DNA of 64,000 nucleotides, from NCBI RefSeq assembly GCF_012911865.1, contig NZ_JAAXYH010000009.1:62001-126000 (forward strand), given 5' to 3'. Of this stretch, positions 56,319-64,000 are shown piece after piece. The notes below the pieces were generated by a model, which was given only the letters and a program-made list of their open reading frames with translations, searched no databases and was not told the origin of the DNA. The position numbers and the translations under genes are program-made. This stretch comes from Shewanella salipaludis. GTDB taxonomy: Bacteria; Pseudomonadota; Gammaproteobacteria; Enterobacterales; Shewanellaceae. The first letter of the stretch is position 1. Each line of letters starts with the position of its first letter.

Positions 56319-58759
56319 GTCTGGCCTGGCGTCTGTTCAAGCGCGAGTTACGCCAGGGGCAGCTGCTGCTCATCATACTGGCCATCACCCTGGCGGTATT
56401 GTCTGTCAGCGGCCTTGCCAGGGTCAGCGAGCGGCTGCAGTTGGCGATTCAGGGCCAGGCATCGCAGTTTATCGCCGCCGATCGCCTCATCTATTCCCCG
56501 GCCAAATTGGCACCCGAGCTGCTGGCGCGGGCCGACGCCCTGGGACTGAAAACCGTTAGCAACCAGCAGTTCAACTCCATGGTGTATTCGGGGGATAAGT
56601 TTCAGTTGGTGACGGTGCGGGCGGTGCAGGTCGGCTATCCGCTCAAGGGGCAGATAGAGTTGGCCTCGGGTCCGACCCGGGCGCTGCCTGCGGCGGGGGA
56701 GATCTGGTTTGAAACCCGTCTCGGGGGCCTGCTCGGCCAACCTGAGACGCTGGAGCTGGGCAACAGCGAATTTCGCCTCGGCGCCGAGATCCGTCGTCTG
56801 CCAGACGCCGGCTTCAATCCCTTCGCCTCGGCCCCGGTGATCCTCATGCGTATCGAAGATGTCGCCAAGACGGGCATAATACAGCCAGGCAGCAGGGTGA
56901 GCTATCTGTATCAATTCGTCGGCACTGAGGTGCAGCTCAAGGCCTTCGAACAGGAGGTCAAGCCCAGGCTCACCACCAGCCAGGAGTGGCGCGATGTGCA
57001 GTCGGGTGAGTCACCCATTGCCGCCGCCGTCAAGCGCGCCGAAAGTTTTTTGCTGCTAGCCAGCCTGCTGGGCATAGCCCTCGCCTGTGCCGCCATAGGT
57101 ATCGCCGCCCAGCGCTACTGTCAGCGTCACTATGATGTGGTCGCCATGCTGAAGACCTTCGGTGCCTCGGCCAAACAGATCCGCCGCTTGTTCGGGATGC
57201 ACTTGCTCATGGTGACCCTGGCCGGCCTGGGGTTGGGCCTGCTCGGCGGTTACTTGCTGGATCTGGGGATCACAGCTTTCCTGCCCGAAGACATAGCGGC
57301 CTATTCGCCGCCACTGCTGCGTCCCGTGTTGCTGGGCCTGGGCACGGGTCTCATCAGCGCCTTCATGTTTTCCGCCTATCCCTTGTTGCGCCTGCTGGCG
57401 ATACCGCCGTTGCGGGTGTTGCAGCATAACCTCGAAGGGGTGAATGTCGGCATGTGGCTGCATCTGCTGTTGAGCCTGCTGGCGATGGCGCTCTTGGGGT
57501 ATCTGTATTCCGGCAGCCTGACGCTGACCCTGACCGTGGTGGCGAGCGTGCTCTTGCTGGCGGCGCTGCTGAGCCTGTTGGGCTTCGGGATGATACGTCT
57601 GGGTCATAGCGTGGGCATGAAGACCACCAACCCCTTGCAACTGGCGCTGGCGGGCCTGCGCCGCAGGGCGCGGCAGAATGCGTTGCAACTGGTGGGCTTC
57701 AGCAGCGCCCTGGTACTCTTGTTGACCATACTGTCGCTGCGGCAGGACTTGCTCGACGAGTGGCAGAAGCAGTTGCCCGCCAATGCCCCGAATTATTTCC
57801 TGGTGAATATCGCCCCCGACGATGAACAGCCATTGGCGGCGTTTATGGCGGAGAAGCAGATAGCGACAACCGATATTTATCCCGTGATCCGCGGCCGTCT
57901 GAGCCGGATCAACGGTGAGGACCTGCTCTCCCGGGAACAGCTGGACGCGGGTGAGCAGGGGCGGCTGGGAATAGGGCGTGAGCTCAATCTAACCTGGCGG
58001 GAGCAGCTGCCGCCCAACAATGAATTGCTGCAAGGTGAGTTCAACCGCAACGCCTTCGATGTGTCGGTCGAGTCCGGGGTCGCCGAGCGTCTCGGCATAG
58101 TCATGGGGGATAAGCTGACCTACAGCATAGACAATCGTGAACTGGTGGTGACCGTCAGCAGCATACGCAATGTGCACTGGGAGACGCTGCAACCGAATTT
58201 CTTCATGATCTTCACCCATGAGGCCCTGGCCCAGTTCGCCTATACCTCGATGGCGAGCTTCCGGCTCGAAGAGGCACAGCGCCCCGTGCTTATCGACCTC
58301 ATCCAGCAGTTTCCGACCCTGTCCATCATAGATGTGGGCACCATGGTGGAGCAGCTCAGGCTGATCATCGCCCAGGTCTCGTTGGCGCTCAGCCTGGTGC
58401 TGGCCCTGGTGGTGCTGGCCAGTGCCCTGGTGCTGTTTGCCCAGACCGAGGCGGGCATGGCGACCCGGCAGCGTGAGCTGGCGGTGCTGCGCACCTTCGG
58501 CGCCTCGGGTTGGCTGTTGCGCAGCGCCACCGGCATAGAGTTTGCGCTGCTTGGCAGCATCGCCGGCTTGTTGGCCGTGGTGGTGACCGAGTTTTCCCTG
58601 TACCTGCTCAAGACCCAGGTGTTCGAGCTCAATGTCTACCCCCATTGGCCTTGGTGGGGCATAGCCCCCGTCTGTGGCGGCTTGTTGGTGGCGCTGCTCG
58701 GTGTGTGGCGCTGTCGGGCGTTGCTCAGCCTGTCCTGCAGTGAGTTGCTCAAGGGATAG
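56309..58759 (+). CDS. ybbP: FtsX-family ABC permease (YbbP-type)
   Basis: An 816-residue permease with two FtsX-type units. First span LLLIILAITLAVLSVSGLARV, large periplasmic part (about residues 40-240), then three spans (LLASLLGIALACAAIGIAAQ, LLMVTLAGLGLGLLGGYLLD, ...), a central two-span region (ALLGYLYSGSLTLTLTVV), a second periplasmic part (about 490-680) and three C-terminal spans with the repeated RELAVLRTFGASGWLLR. Same neighbourhood (tesA, ybbA, ybbP) as in E. coli. Confidence 0.92.
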   Translation: MELSLAWRLFKRELRQGQLLLIILAITLAVLSVSGLARVSERLQLAIQGQASQFIAADRLIYSPAKLAPELLARADALGLKTVSNQQFNSMVYSGDKFQLVTVRAVQVGYPLKGQIELASGPTRALPAAGEIWFETRLGGLLGQPETLELGNSEFRLGAEIRRLPDAGFNPFASAPVILMRIEDVAKTGIIQPGSRVSYLYQFVGTEVQLKAFEQEVKPRLTTSQEWRDVQSGESPIAAAVKRAESFLLLASLLGIALACAAIGIAAQRYCQRHYDVVAMLKTFGASAKQIRRLFGMHLLMVTLAGLGLGLLGGYLLDLGITAFLPEDIAAYSPPLLRPVLLGLGTGLISAFMFSAYPLLRLLAIPPLRVLQHNLEGVNVGMWLHLLLSLLAMALLGYLYSGSLTLTLTVVASVLLLAALLSLLGFGMIRLGHSVGMKTTNPLQLALAGLRRRARQNALQLVGFSSALVLLLTILSLRQDLLDEWQKQLPANAPNYFLVNIAPDDEQPLAAFMAEKQIATTDIYPVIRGRLSRINGEDLLSREQLDAGEQGRLGIGRELNLTWREQLPPNNELLQGEFNRNAFDVSVESGVAERLGIVMGDKLTYSIDNRELVVTVSSIRNVHWETLQPNFFMIFTHEALAQFAYTSMASFRLEEAQRPVLIDLIQQFPTLSIIDVGTMVEQLRLIIAQVSLALSLVLALVVLASALVLFAQTEAGMATRQRELAVLRTFGASGWLLRSATGIEFALLGSIAGLLAVVVTEFSLYLLKTQVFELNVYPHWPWWGIAPVCGGLLVALLGVWRCRALLSLSCSELLKG

Positions 58760-58818
58760 TGAGACCAGTAATGTGTGTATTAACTAAATCTATTGAAATA
58801 GGTGCTAAGGAGTGAGAT

Positions 58819-59541
58819 ATGGAGCAAAGGATAATGTCCGGGGTGATGCAGAGGGTTGGCCGCGGCCTCAGGGATAACAAGGGCTTTCTGCTCTTTGTTG
58901 GCCTCATGTGTGTGTTTCGCAGCGCAGTGGCGGATTGGAATACTGTCCCGACCGGCTCCATGTTGCCGACCATAGTGCCGGGCGACAGGATCCTGGTGGA
59001 CAGGCTCGCCTATGATCTCCGTCTGCCCTTCACCCATGTGTCTCTGGCAAGACTCGAAGATCCCGCCAGAGGCGATATCGTGGTCTTCGATTCCAAGGCG
59101 GCCGATAAGCGTTTGGTGAAGCGGGTCGTCGGCGTGCCGGGCGACAGCGTCGCCATGAACAACAATCGCCTGACGATCAATGGCATGGCGCTGGACTATG
59201 GAGAGCTGGATGGCACCGTCTCAGCCTCAGCCGCCGCGACTGTCGCAGGAGCTGAGTCGCCGAGCTATGTCGACAAACGGGAGTCTCTGCTCGGCGCGGC
59301 GCACGCCATTCGCTTGATGCAGCGCAGCTCAGGGTTAGCCAATTTTGGCCCTGTCAGCATTCCGGCCGGTTATTATCTGGCTTTGGGGGATAACAGGGAC
59401 AAGAGTGCCGATTCCAGGGTGATAGGTCTGGTGCCGCGCGATGAAATCCTCGGCCGGGCCAACAGGGTGCTGCTGTCACTGGACTATGAGGATTATTATC
59501 TGCCTCGCGCCGACAGGTTTATGCGGTCGTTGCAACCCTAG
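58819..59541 (+). CDS. lepB: Signal peptidase I paralogue
   Basis: A 240-residue S26 signal peptidase. One membrane anchor (GFLLFVGLMCVFRSAVADW) is followed by the nucleophile Ser47 in VPTGSMLPTI, the general-base Lys101 in KRLVKRVVGVPGDS, and the GDNRDKSADSR box. It is shorter than the housekeeping LepB of enterics (324 residues) and has one anchor instead of two, so it is probably a second, specialised SPase; the main lepB would be beside lepA elsewhere. It follows ybbP by 60 bases and could share its transcript. Substrates unknown. Confidence 0.88.
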   Translation: MEQRIMSGVMQRVGRGLRDNKGFLLFVGLMCVFRSAVADWNTVPTGSMLPTIVPGDRILVDRLAYDLRLPFTHVSLARLEDPARGDIVVFDSKAADKRLVKRVVGVPGDSVAMNNNRLTINGMALDYGELDGTVSASAAATVAGAESPSYVDKRESLLGAAHAIRLMQRSSGLANFGPVSIPAGYYLALGDNRDKSADSRVIGLVPRDEILGRANRVLLSLDYEDYYLPRADRFMRSLQP

Positions 59542-59708
59542 CCAAGCTGGTGGCTGGCTTCAGTGGCTTCAGTGTTTTAGTGACTCAGGGAGCCGTTTCC
59601 TGGGCTCATTTCCAGCCTGCCCCTGAGATCGGCTCTGCGATTCACAGCACATCTAAGATGGTTTGTGTAACAGGAAGTACAATTAACCAAGGTGAGGTGA
59701 GGTGAGAC

Positions 59709-60113
59709 ATGATTGACAAGGTATTTATCAATTTGCCGGTGAAAGATTTACCCCTGTCTATACGCTTTTTTACCGCGTTGGGCTTCAGTTTTAATCCGCA
59801 ATTTACCGACGACAGCGCCACTTGTATGCTGGTGACCGACAATGTCTGTGTGATGTTGCTCAGTCATGAGAAATTTCTTCAGTTCACCCCCAATCCCATC
59901 TGTGATGCCAGGGAGGCGACCGAAGTCTTGGTCTGTTTGAGTGTCGACAGCCGTGCCAGGGTCGATGAGCTGGTGGCCAAGGCACAGGCCTCAGGCGGCA
60001 GCAGTTATAATCAGCCCCAGGATCATGGCTTCATGTATGGCCATGGCTTCCAGGATCCCGACGGTCACATTTGGGAATTGGTTTATATGGAAAGTCAGGA
60101 GCAGCAGGGATAA
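59709..60113 (+). CDS. VOC family (glyoxalase/bleomycin-resistance-like) protein
   Basis: A 134-residue vicinal-oxygen-chelate protein with two beta-alpha-beta-beta-beta units, starting MIDKVFINLPVKDLPLSIRFFTALGF and ending with FQDPDGHIWELVYM, where the Glu is a usual metal ligand. Closest in appearance to the glyoxalase-like PhnB/YaeR-type proteins rather than true glyoxalase I. Substrate unknown. GGTGAGGTGAGGTGAG repeats precede the ATG and include its ribosome site. Confidence 0.85.
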   Translation: MIDKVFINLPVKDLPLSIRFFTALGFSFNPQFTDDSATCMLVTDNVCVMLLSHEKFLQFTPNPICDAREATEVLVCLSVDSRARVDELVAKAQASGGSSYNQPQDHGFMYGHGFQDPDGHIWELVYMESQEQQG

Positions 60114-60214
60114 ACCCGAGCCGGGATCCCTATCTCAGTCATGAGCCGGATACTGGATTCGGGTTCCGGCATTTTCAGGTAATTCCCACTAATTCCCATG
60201 GCCCATGGCATTTG

Positions 60215-61105
60215 CTAGCTCAGCAGATCCGTGAGCGCGGCTTCCAGGTAGGGGTAGTTGAAGCTGAAACCTGCGGCGAGGGCGCGCTTGGGGATCACAA
60301 ACTGCCCCTCTGTGATCAGCTCAGCCATTTCGCCCATCAGCAGTTTGAGTGCCCAGGCAGGGACGGGGAGCAGCGCCGGCCGCTTCAGTACCCGTCCCAA
60401 TGTCTTGGCAAACTCGGCATTGCTGACAGGGTGGGGGGCCGTGGCATTGTAGATGCCGTGACATGTGTCAGTGTTGAGCATGAACTCAATCAATCTGAGG
60501 AGATCCTGTTGGTGGATCCAGCTCATGCCTTGTTGTCCCCGACCTATGGGGCCGCCTAAGCCGAGCTTGAAGGCGGGTAACATCTTGGCCAGCGCGCCGC
60601 CCAGCCCCAGCACTATGCCGAAACGCAAGATACAGACCCGGGTCCGATCCGAACCGGCTTTTTGTGCCAGGGTCTCCCAGCGCTGGCATACCTGGTGACT
60701 GAATTCATTGTAGAAGGAGCCGGCTTCATCCAGGTGTTCGCTGCCGTGGCGACCGTAGAAACCCACGGCCGAGGCATTGATCAGCACCCTGGGCGGCGTG
60801 TCACTCTGGGCGATCAACTGGGCCAAGGACGCCGTCATTTCCCAGCGACTGTCGCAAATGCGTTGTTTCTGTGCCTCGGACCAACGTTTGCCGACGATAG
60901 GCTCACCGGCAAGGTTGATCACTGCGTCTATGTTGTTGAGCTCTGTGAGCCCGATCAGGCCCTGATGGTAGCCGTGCTGCTCACCGAACTTGGCGGTGGC
61001 GGCCTGTATGTCGCGGCTCACCAGCACCAAGGAGTGGGTCTCGCCGAGCAGACTAACCAGCTGGCTGCCGATAAAGCCCGTCGCCCCTGTGATTAATATT
61101 CTCAT
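60215..61105 (-). CDS. YfcH/SulA-type NAD(P)-dependent epimerase
   Basis: A 296-residue extended-SDR protein of the TIGR01777/YfcH type. N-terminal Rossmann loop MRILITGATGFIGSQLV, NLAGEPIVGKRWSEAQKQ (a family signature), LINASAVGFYG with the catalytic-type Tyr, and a C-terminal DUF1731 block (PALLPVPAWALKLLMGEMAELITEGQ). The start is at MRILITGAT; the longer frame upstream has no family support. In E. coli yfcH sits next to folX, and folX is the next gene upstream here, which supports the identity. Function unknown. Confidence 0.92.
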   Translation of the reverse strand: MRILITGATGFIGSQLVSLLGETHSLVLVSRDIQAATAKFGEQHGYHQGLIGLTELNNIDAVINLAGEPIVGKRWSEAQKQRICDSRWEMTASLAQLIAQSDTPPRVLINASAVGFYGRHGSEHLDEAGSFYNEFSHQVCQRWETLAQKAGSDRTRVCILRFGIVLGLGGALAKMLPAFKLGLGGPIGRGQQGMSWIHQQDLLRLIEFMLNTDTCHGIYNATAPHPVSNAEFAKTLGRVLKRPALLPVPAWALKLLMGEMAELITEGQFVIPKRALAAGFSFNYPYLEAALTDLLS

Positions 61106-61173
61106 CTTGCCTGGTCCCCTTGCCAACTTGTATTGAGTATAAATGCGGTCGGGGGAAAGGCGGCTTATTGCGG

Positions 61174-61536
61174 TTATTTTTTGTAACACAGCTCCATGGA
61201 AACCGAGTCGGCGAAGCGCAGCGCATGGGGCTTGTCTATCTCGACACTGGCAAATTCGACCCAAGCATGCTCGCTGGCGATGGCCAGTACCTGGTTGGTG
61301 AGGTTTTCCAACAGGGAGAAGCGGTTGTTTTCGATGAGCCCTATGACTCTCTTGGTGATGGTGCGGTAGTTCAGCGCATCTTCAACCTTGTCGCTGTTGC
61401 GGGCTTTCTCGGCACAGTAGTGAATAACGATATTCACTACAACGTCTTGCCGGTTCTGAATTTCGTCTTCCTTGATGCCAATAAAAGTACGGAGCCTGAG
61501 GTTTTTAATGCGTATAATGGCGGTTTCTGGTTTCAT
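61174..61536 (-). CDS. folX: Dihydroneopterin triphosphate 2'-epimerase
   Basis: FolX epimerises dihydroneopterin triphosphate to dihydromonapterin triphosphate. Taking the ATG of [20 protein letters not shown] gives 120 residues, the E. coli length; seen motifs are [41 protein letters not shown] and the end [11 protein letters not shown]. The frame continues upstream with other ATGs but without ribosome sites or family support. Adjacent to the yfcH-like gene as in E. coli. Divergent from the permease gene. Confidence 0.94.
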   Translation of the reverse strand: MKPETAIIRIKNLRLRTFIGIKEDEIQNRQDVVVNIVIHYCAEKARNSDKVEDALNYRTITKRVIGLIENNRFSLLENLTNQVLAIASEHAWVEFASVEIDKPHALRFADSVSMELCYKK

Positions 61537-61645
61537 AGTACCGATAATCATTCCGTTCATGGTTGAGGCGTGTTGCCTGAAAATGTTGTCTTTATTGGCA
61601 CTTAGCCTAACAATTTTATCCAGGATCAAGAAGGATTTTTAACTC

Positions 61646-62797
61646 ATGACTCGAGCCAATGTGCCCTCTATGGCCTACCGCAGTTTTGCCGTGATGGCCT
61701 TTTTGGTGGTGATCCTGGCAGGAATAAAAGCCGCCAGTCCGATAGTGGTGCCCTTCGTGTTGTCGGCCTTTATCGCCATGATCTGCAATCCGGCCATCGG
61801 CTTCATGATGCGCTGCAAGATCCCCAAGTGGCTGGCCGTCATAGTGCTGATGGGCTTCATAGTGCTGATGGGACTGTGGTTGGCGTCCCTGGTGGGGCGC
61901 TCGGTCAACGAGTTTTCCACCCAGCTGCCCCATTACCGGGATCAGTTGATCGAGCAATTCGGCTGGCTTATCCAGAAGCTGCAATCCCTGAACATACAGG
62001 TTTCCAAGGCGCAACTGCTGGCGTACTTCGATCCCGGCATGGCCCTGTCCATGACCACCAACATGCTGTCCGGTGTCGGCAATGTGATGGCGAACCTGTT
62101 TCTCATCATACTGACCATAGTCTTCATGTTGTTCGAAGCACAGGCGCTGCCGAAGAAGCTGCATCTGGCGCTGGACGATCCCGACATGCGCCTCAAGCAG
62201 ATAGATAAGTTCTTGAGCTCGGTCAACCAATACATGGTGATCAAGACCCTGGTGAGTCTGGGCACCGGGGCCATAGTGGGCCTTGGACTGGCTATCATAG
62301 GCGTGGATTACGCCTTGCTGTGGGCGGTCATCGCCTTCCTGTTTAACTACATACCCAACATAGGCTCCATCATAGCCGCGATCCCGGCGATACTGCTGGC
62401 CTTCATCCAGCTGGGGCCAACGGCAGCTGGGGCCACGGCTGCCCTGTACCTGGGCTCCAACATGGTGATGGGCAATGTGATCGAACCCAGATTCATGGGC
62501 CGGGGGTTGGGGCTGTCGACCCTGGTGGTGTTCCTGTCGTTGATTTTCTGGGGCTGGCTGTTGGGCTCGGTCGGCATGTTGTTGTCCGTGCCGCTGACCA
62601 TGATAGTCAAGATAGCGCTGGAATCGAGCAAGAGCGGTGGCTGGCTGGCGGTGATGCTGGCGGACGATCTCAGCGAGCTGTCACTGCTCAAGTCCGGGCA
62701 GGCCCCTGAGTCGCCAGTGACGCTTGAGCCCGCAGCCGAGGCCTCGCCTGAATCTGAATCTGAGGCTGATCCTGAGGCTGAAGTTAAGTCCAAGTGA
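61646..62797 (+). CDS. AI-2E family transporter (PerM/TqsA type)
   Basis: A 383-residue inner-membrane protein with about seven or eight spans in the pattern of the AI-2E exporter superfamily: two N-terminal pairs, a long periplasmic/amphipathic segment (about residues 95-150), and conserved IAFLFNYIPNIGSIIAAIPAILLA and FWGWLLGSVGMLLSVPLTM. The C-terminal 45 residues are acidic and low complexity (alternating Glu, Ser, Ala, Pro). Some members move autoinducer-2, others Na+ or unknown substrates; nothing here decides. Confidence 0.9.
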   Translation: MTRANVPSMAYRSFAVMAFLVVILAGIKAASPIVVPFVLSAFIAMICNPAIGFMMRCKIPKWLAVIVLMGFIVLMGLWLASLVGRSVNEFSTQLPHYRDQLIEQFGWLIQKLQSLNIQVSKAQLLAYFDPGMALSMTTNMLSGVGNVMANLFLIILTIVFMLFEAQALPKKLHLALDDPDMRLKQIDKFLSSVNQYMVIKTLVSLGTGAIVGLGLAIIGVDYALLWAVIAFLFNYIPNIGSIIAAIPAILLAFIQLGPTAAGATAALYLGSNMVMGNVIEPRFMGRGLGLSTLVVFLSLIFWGWLLGSVGMLLSVPLTMIVKIALESSKSGGWLAVMLADDLSELSLLKSGQAPESPVTLEPAAEASPESESEADPEAEVKSK

Positions 62798-62915
62798 CTG
62801 AGATAACAGCGAAAATAATGCCGGTGCTGCGTGCGCGCCCGGCGAACAGCCGCCTTGGCAGCTGAATTATGTGTCAACCGAATCAAGGCATCTAGGCCTG
62901 CAATGAGTGTAATGA

Positions 62916-63854
62916 ATGAGTAGTGAGTCGATACAAGGTTTTATCCAGCAAGTGGCCGCCGCCGAGTTAACCGACGAGGCCGTCAGGCTGTTCCATGGCC
63001 GCGGCGGGCGTTTTCCCGGCTGTGAACACTTATGTCTGGATTGGTTCGCCCCCGTGTGGTTGCTAACCAGTTTCATGCCATTGGAGGCCGGCGAGCTGGC
63101 GTCTTGCGTGGCGGCAATAGCGCAGCGCTGGAGTCAACTCGGGGGCGATGAGGCGTTCAACCTGGTGTACCAGTACCGCAGCGGCGGCCAGACCCATACC
63201 CAGTTGCTGCATGGCACCGTGCCTGAGCCGCACCTGGTGTCCGAGAATGGCATGCAGTTTCAGGTACACCTGCTGCGGGGCCAGAACCATGGTCTGTTTC
63301 TCGACATGCGCAACGGCAGGCAATGGCTCAAGGACAACGCTAAACACAAGAAAGTGCTCAACCTGTTTGCCTATACCTGTGGCTTCTCCGTGGCTGCCCT
63401 GCGCGGTGGGGCGGATGAAGTGGTCAACATGGATATGAGCAAGGGAGCGCTCGCCATAGGCAAACAGAACCATGTGCTCAATGGTTTTCATGCCGGTGCC
63501 CGCTTCCTGGGACACGACATCTTCAAATCCTGGGGTAAACTGACCAAGCTGGGTCCCTATGACATCATAGTCGCAGATCCACCGAGCAATCAGAAGGGCA
63601 GTTTCGTCGCCACCAAGGACTATGTGCGCCTGTTGCGCCGCCTGCCGGAACTCTTGAGTGCCAATGGGGAAGTCTTGCTCTGTCTCAATGCCCCCGAACT
63701 CGACAGCCAATTCCTGCGCAGCCAAGTGGCCGAGGTCGCGTCGCAGCTGAGCTTCATCGAGCGCCTCGATAATCCAGCCGTGTTCGAGGATGCAGATCCG
63801 GAAAAGGCCCTGAAGGTATTGCGTTACCGTCTTGCCGCTGCGACCGGCGGGTAA
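62916..63854 (+). CDS. Class I SAM-dependent methyltransferase (RlmI/RlmK-like)
   Basis: A 312-residue Rossmann methyltransferase of the Methyltrans_SAM group related to the 23S rRNA methylases RlmI and RlmK. SAM-binding motif I is VLNLFAYTCGFSVAAL, motif II VVNMDMSKGALAIGKQN, and the catalytic-type motif IV is VADPPSNQKGSF. Preceding residues GLFLDMRNGRQWL also match the family. It lacks the N-terminal PUA domain of RlmI and the THUMP domain of RlmKL, so it is a stand-alone version; rRNA as substrate is inferred only. ATG at 62916 is taken; an RBS is not clear. Confidence 0.85.
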   Translation: MSSESIQGFIQQVAAAELTDEAVRLFHGRGGRFPGCEHLCLDWFAPVWLLTSFMPLEAGELASCVAAIAQRWSQLGGDEAFNLVYQYRSGGQTHTQLLHGTVPEPHLVSENGMQFQVHLLRGQNHGLFLDMRNGRQWLKDNAKHKKVLNLFAYTCGFSVAALRGGADEVVNMDMSKGALAIGKQNHVLNGFHAGARFLGHDIFKSWGKLTKLGPYDIIVADPPSNQKGSFVATKDYVRLLRRLPELLSANGEVLLCLNAPELDSQFLRSQVAEVASQLSFIERLDNPAVFEDADPEKALKVLRYRLAAATGG

Positions 63855-63956
63855 TGATGTTCCGCAGTCGACTCCCGGCAAACCAGCAGTTTGGCTGCGA
63901 GCTATCGGTAAACTGTCGGCGAACCCCAGGTAAACCCGCGGCCAAGCGACAGCGAA

Positions 63957-63979
63957 CCCGGCCAGTCATCCTGGCCGGG
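63957..63979. terminator. GC-rich hairpin near the right edge
   Basis: Stem CCCGGCCAG / CTGGCCGGG with loop TCATC, about 100 bases after the methyltransferase stop. There is no T tract on either strand, so intrinsic termination is uncertain. Confidence 0.4.
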
Positions 63980-64000
63980 AAATTGGGTCTGTGAGGCTAG

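Overview
The window reads as chromosome of a Shewanella-like gammaproteobacterium of fairly high GC. The support is gene order and protein type, not a database match. There is an mnmC/fabB-pdxB-asd-fimV-truA-folC-dedD-cvpA-purF block, a complete trpEGD(CF)BA operon with a classical attenuator, a divergent rnm(trpH)-yciO-scpA-scpB-rluB block ending against yciK, and sohB. Most of the window is tightly packed core genome. I found no rRNA, tRNA, CRISPR array, insertion sequence or prophage.

Layout. 1-366: 5' part of mnmC, running off the left edge. 0.5-12.4 kb: housekeeping block (fatty acid, PLP, aspartate family, cell pole, tRNA pseudouridine, folate, cell division, purine genes), broken up by clear Rho-independent terminators; accD, which I expected between truA and folC, is absent. 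12.6-23.6 kb: mixed genes (YeaQ-type membrane protein, topoisomerase III, proline iminopeptidase, DUF1097 protein, chemotaxis receptor, large secreted M4 metalloprotease, xthA-yciI-yciB). 23.8-34.4 kb: a siderophore locus of two divergent transcription units around two Fur boxes. On the minus side lie an SbnG-like aldolase/citrate synthase and a TonB-dependent receptor; on the plus side lies a five-gene operon (ATP-grasp ligase, NIS synthetase, MFS exporter, NIS synthetase, PLP decarboxylase) in the order of Vibrio pvsABCDE. 34.5-41.7 kb: trp operon on the minus strand with an 18-residue leader peptide containing three consecutive Trp codons. 41.8-46.5 kb: rnm, yciO, chromosome condensation genes scpAB, rluB, yciK. 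46.8-50.4 kb: a VolA-type lipoprotein lipase and sohB. 50.4-53.6 kb: an AT-richer accessory stretch of unrecognised genes (a Cys-rich small protein, a multi-pass membrane protein, two related small secreted proteins). 53.6-64 kb: DUF3083 gene, tesA, an ABC transporter of the YbbAP type, a signal peptidase I paralogue, a VOC protein, a YfcH-like epimerase, folX, an AI-2E-type permease and an rRNA-methyltransferase-like protein.

How they work together. The siderophore locus is the most coherent system. The aldolase-family protein probably supplies citrate, the two NIS synthetases, the ATP-grasp ligase and the decarboxylase would assemble a carboxylate siderophore of the vibrioferrin class, the MFS protein exports it and the receptor takes back the ferric form, all under Fur. 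The uptake ABC genes found in Vibrio are not here. Stop-start overlaps within trpE-G-D, trpB-A, yciB-yciI-xthA, rnm-yciO and pvsA-E indicate translational coupling. The least explained part is 50.4-53.6 kb.
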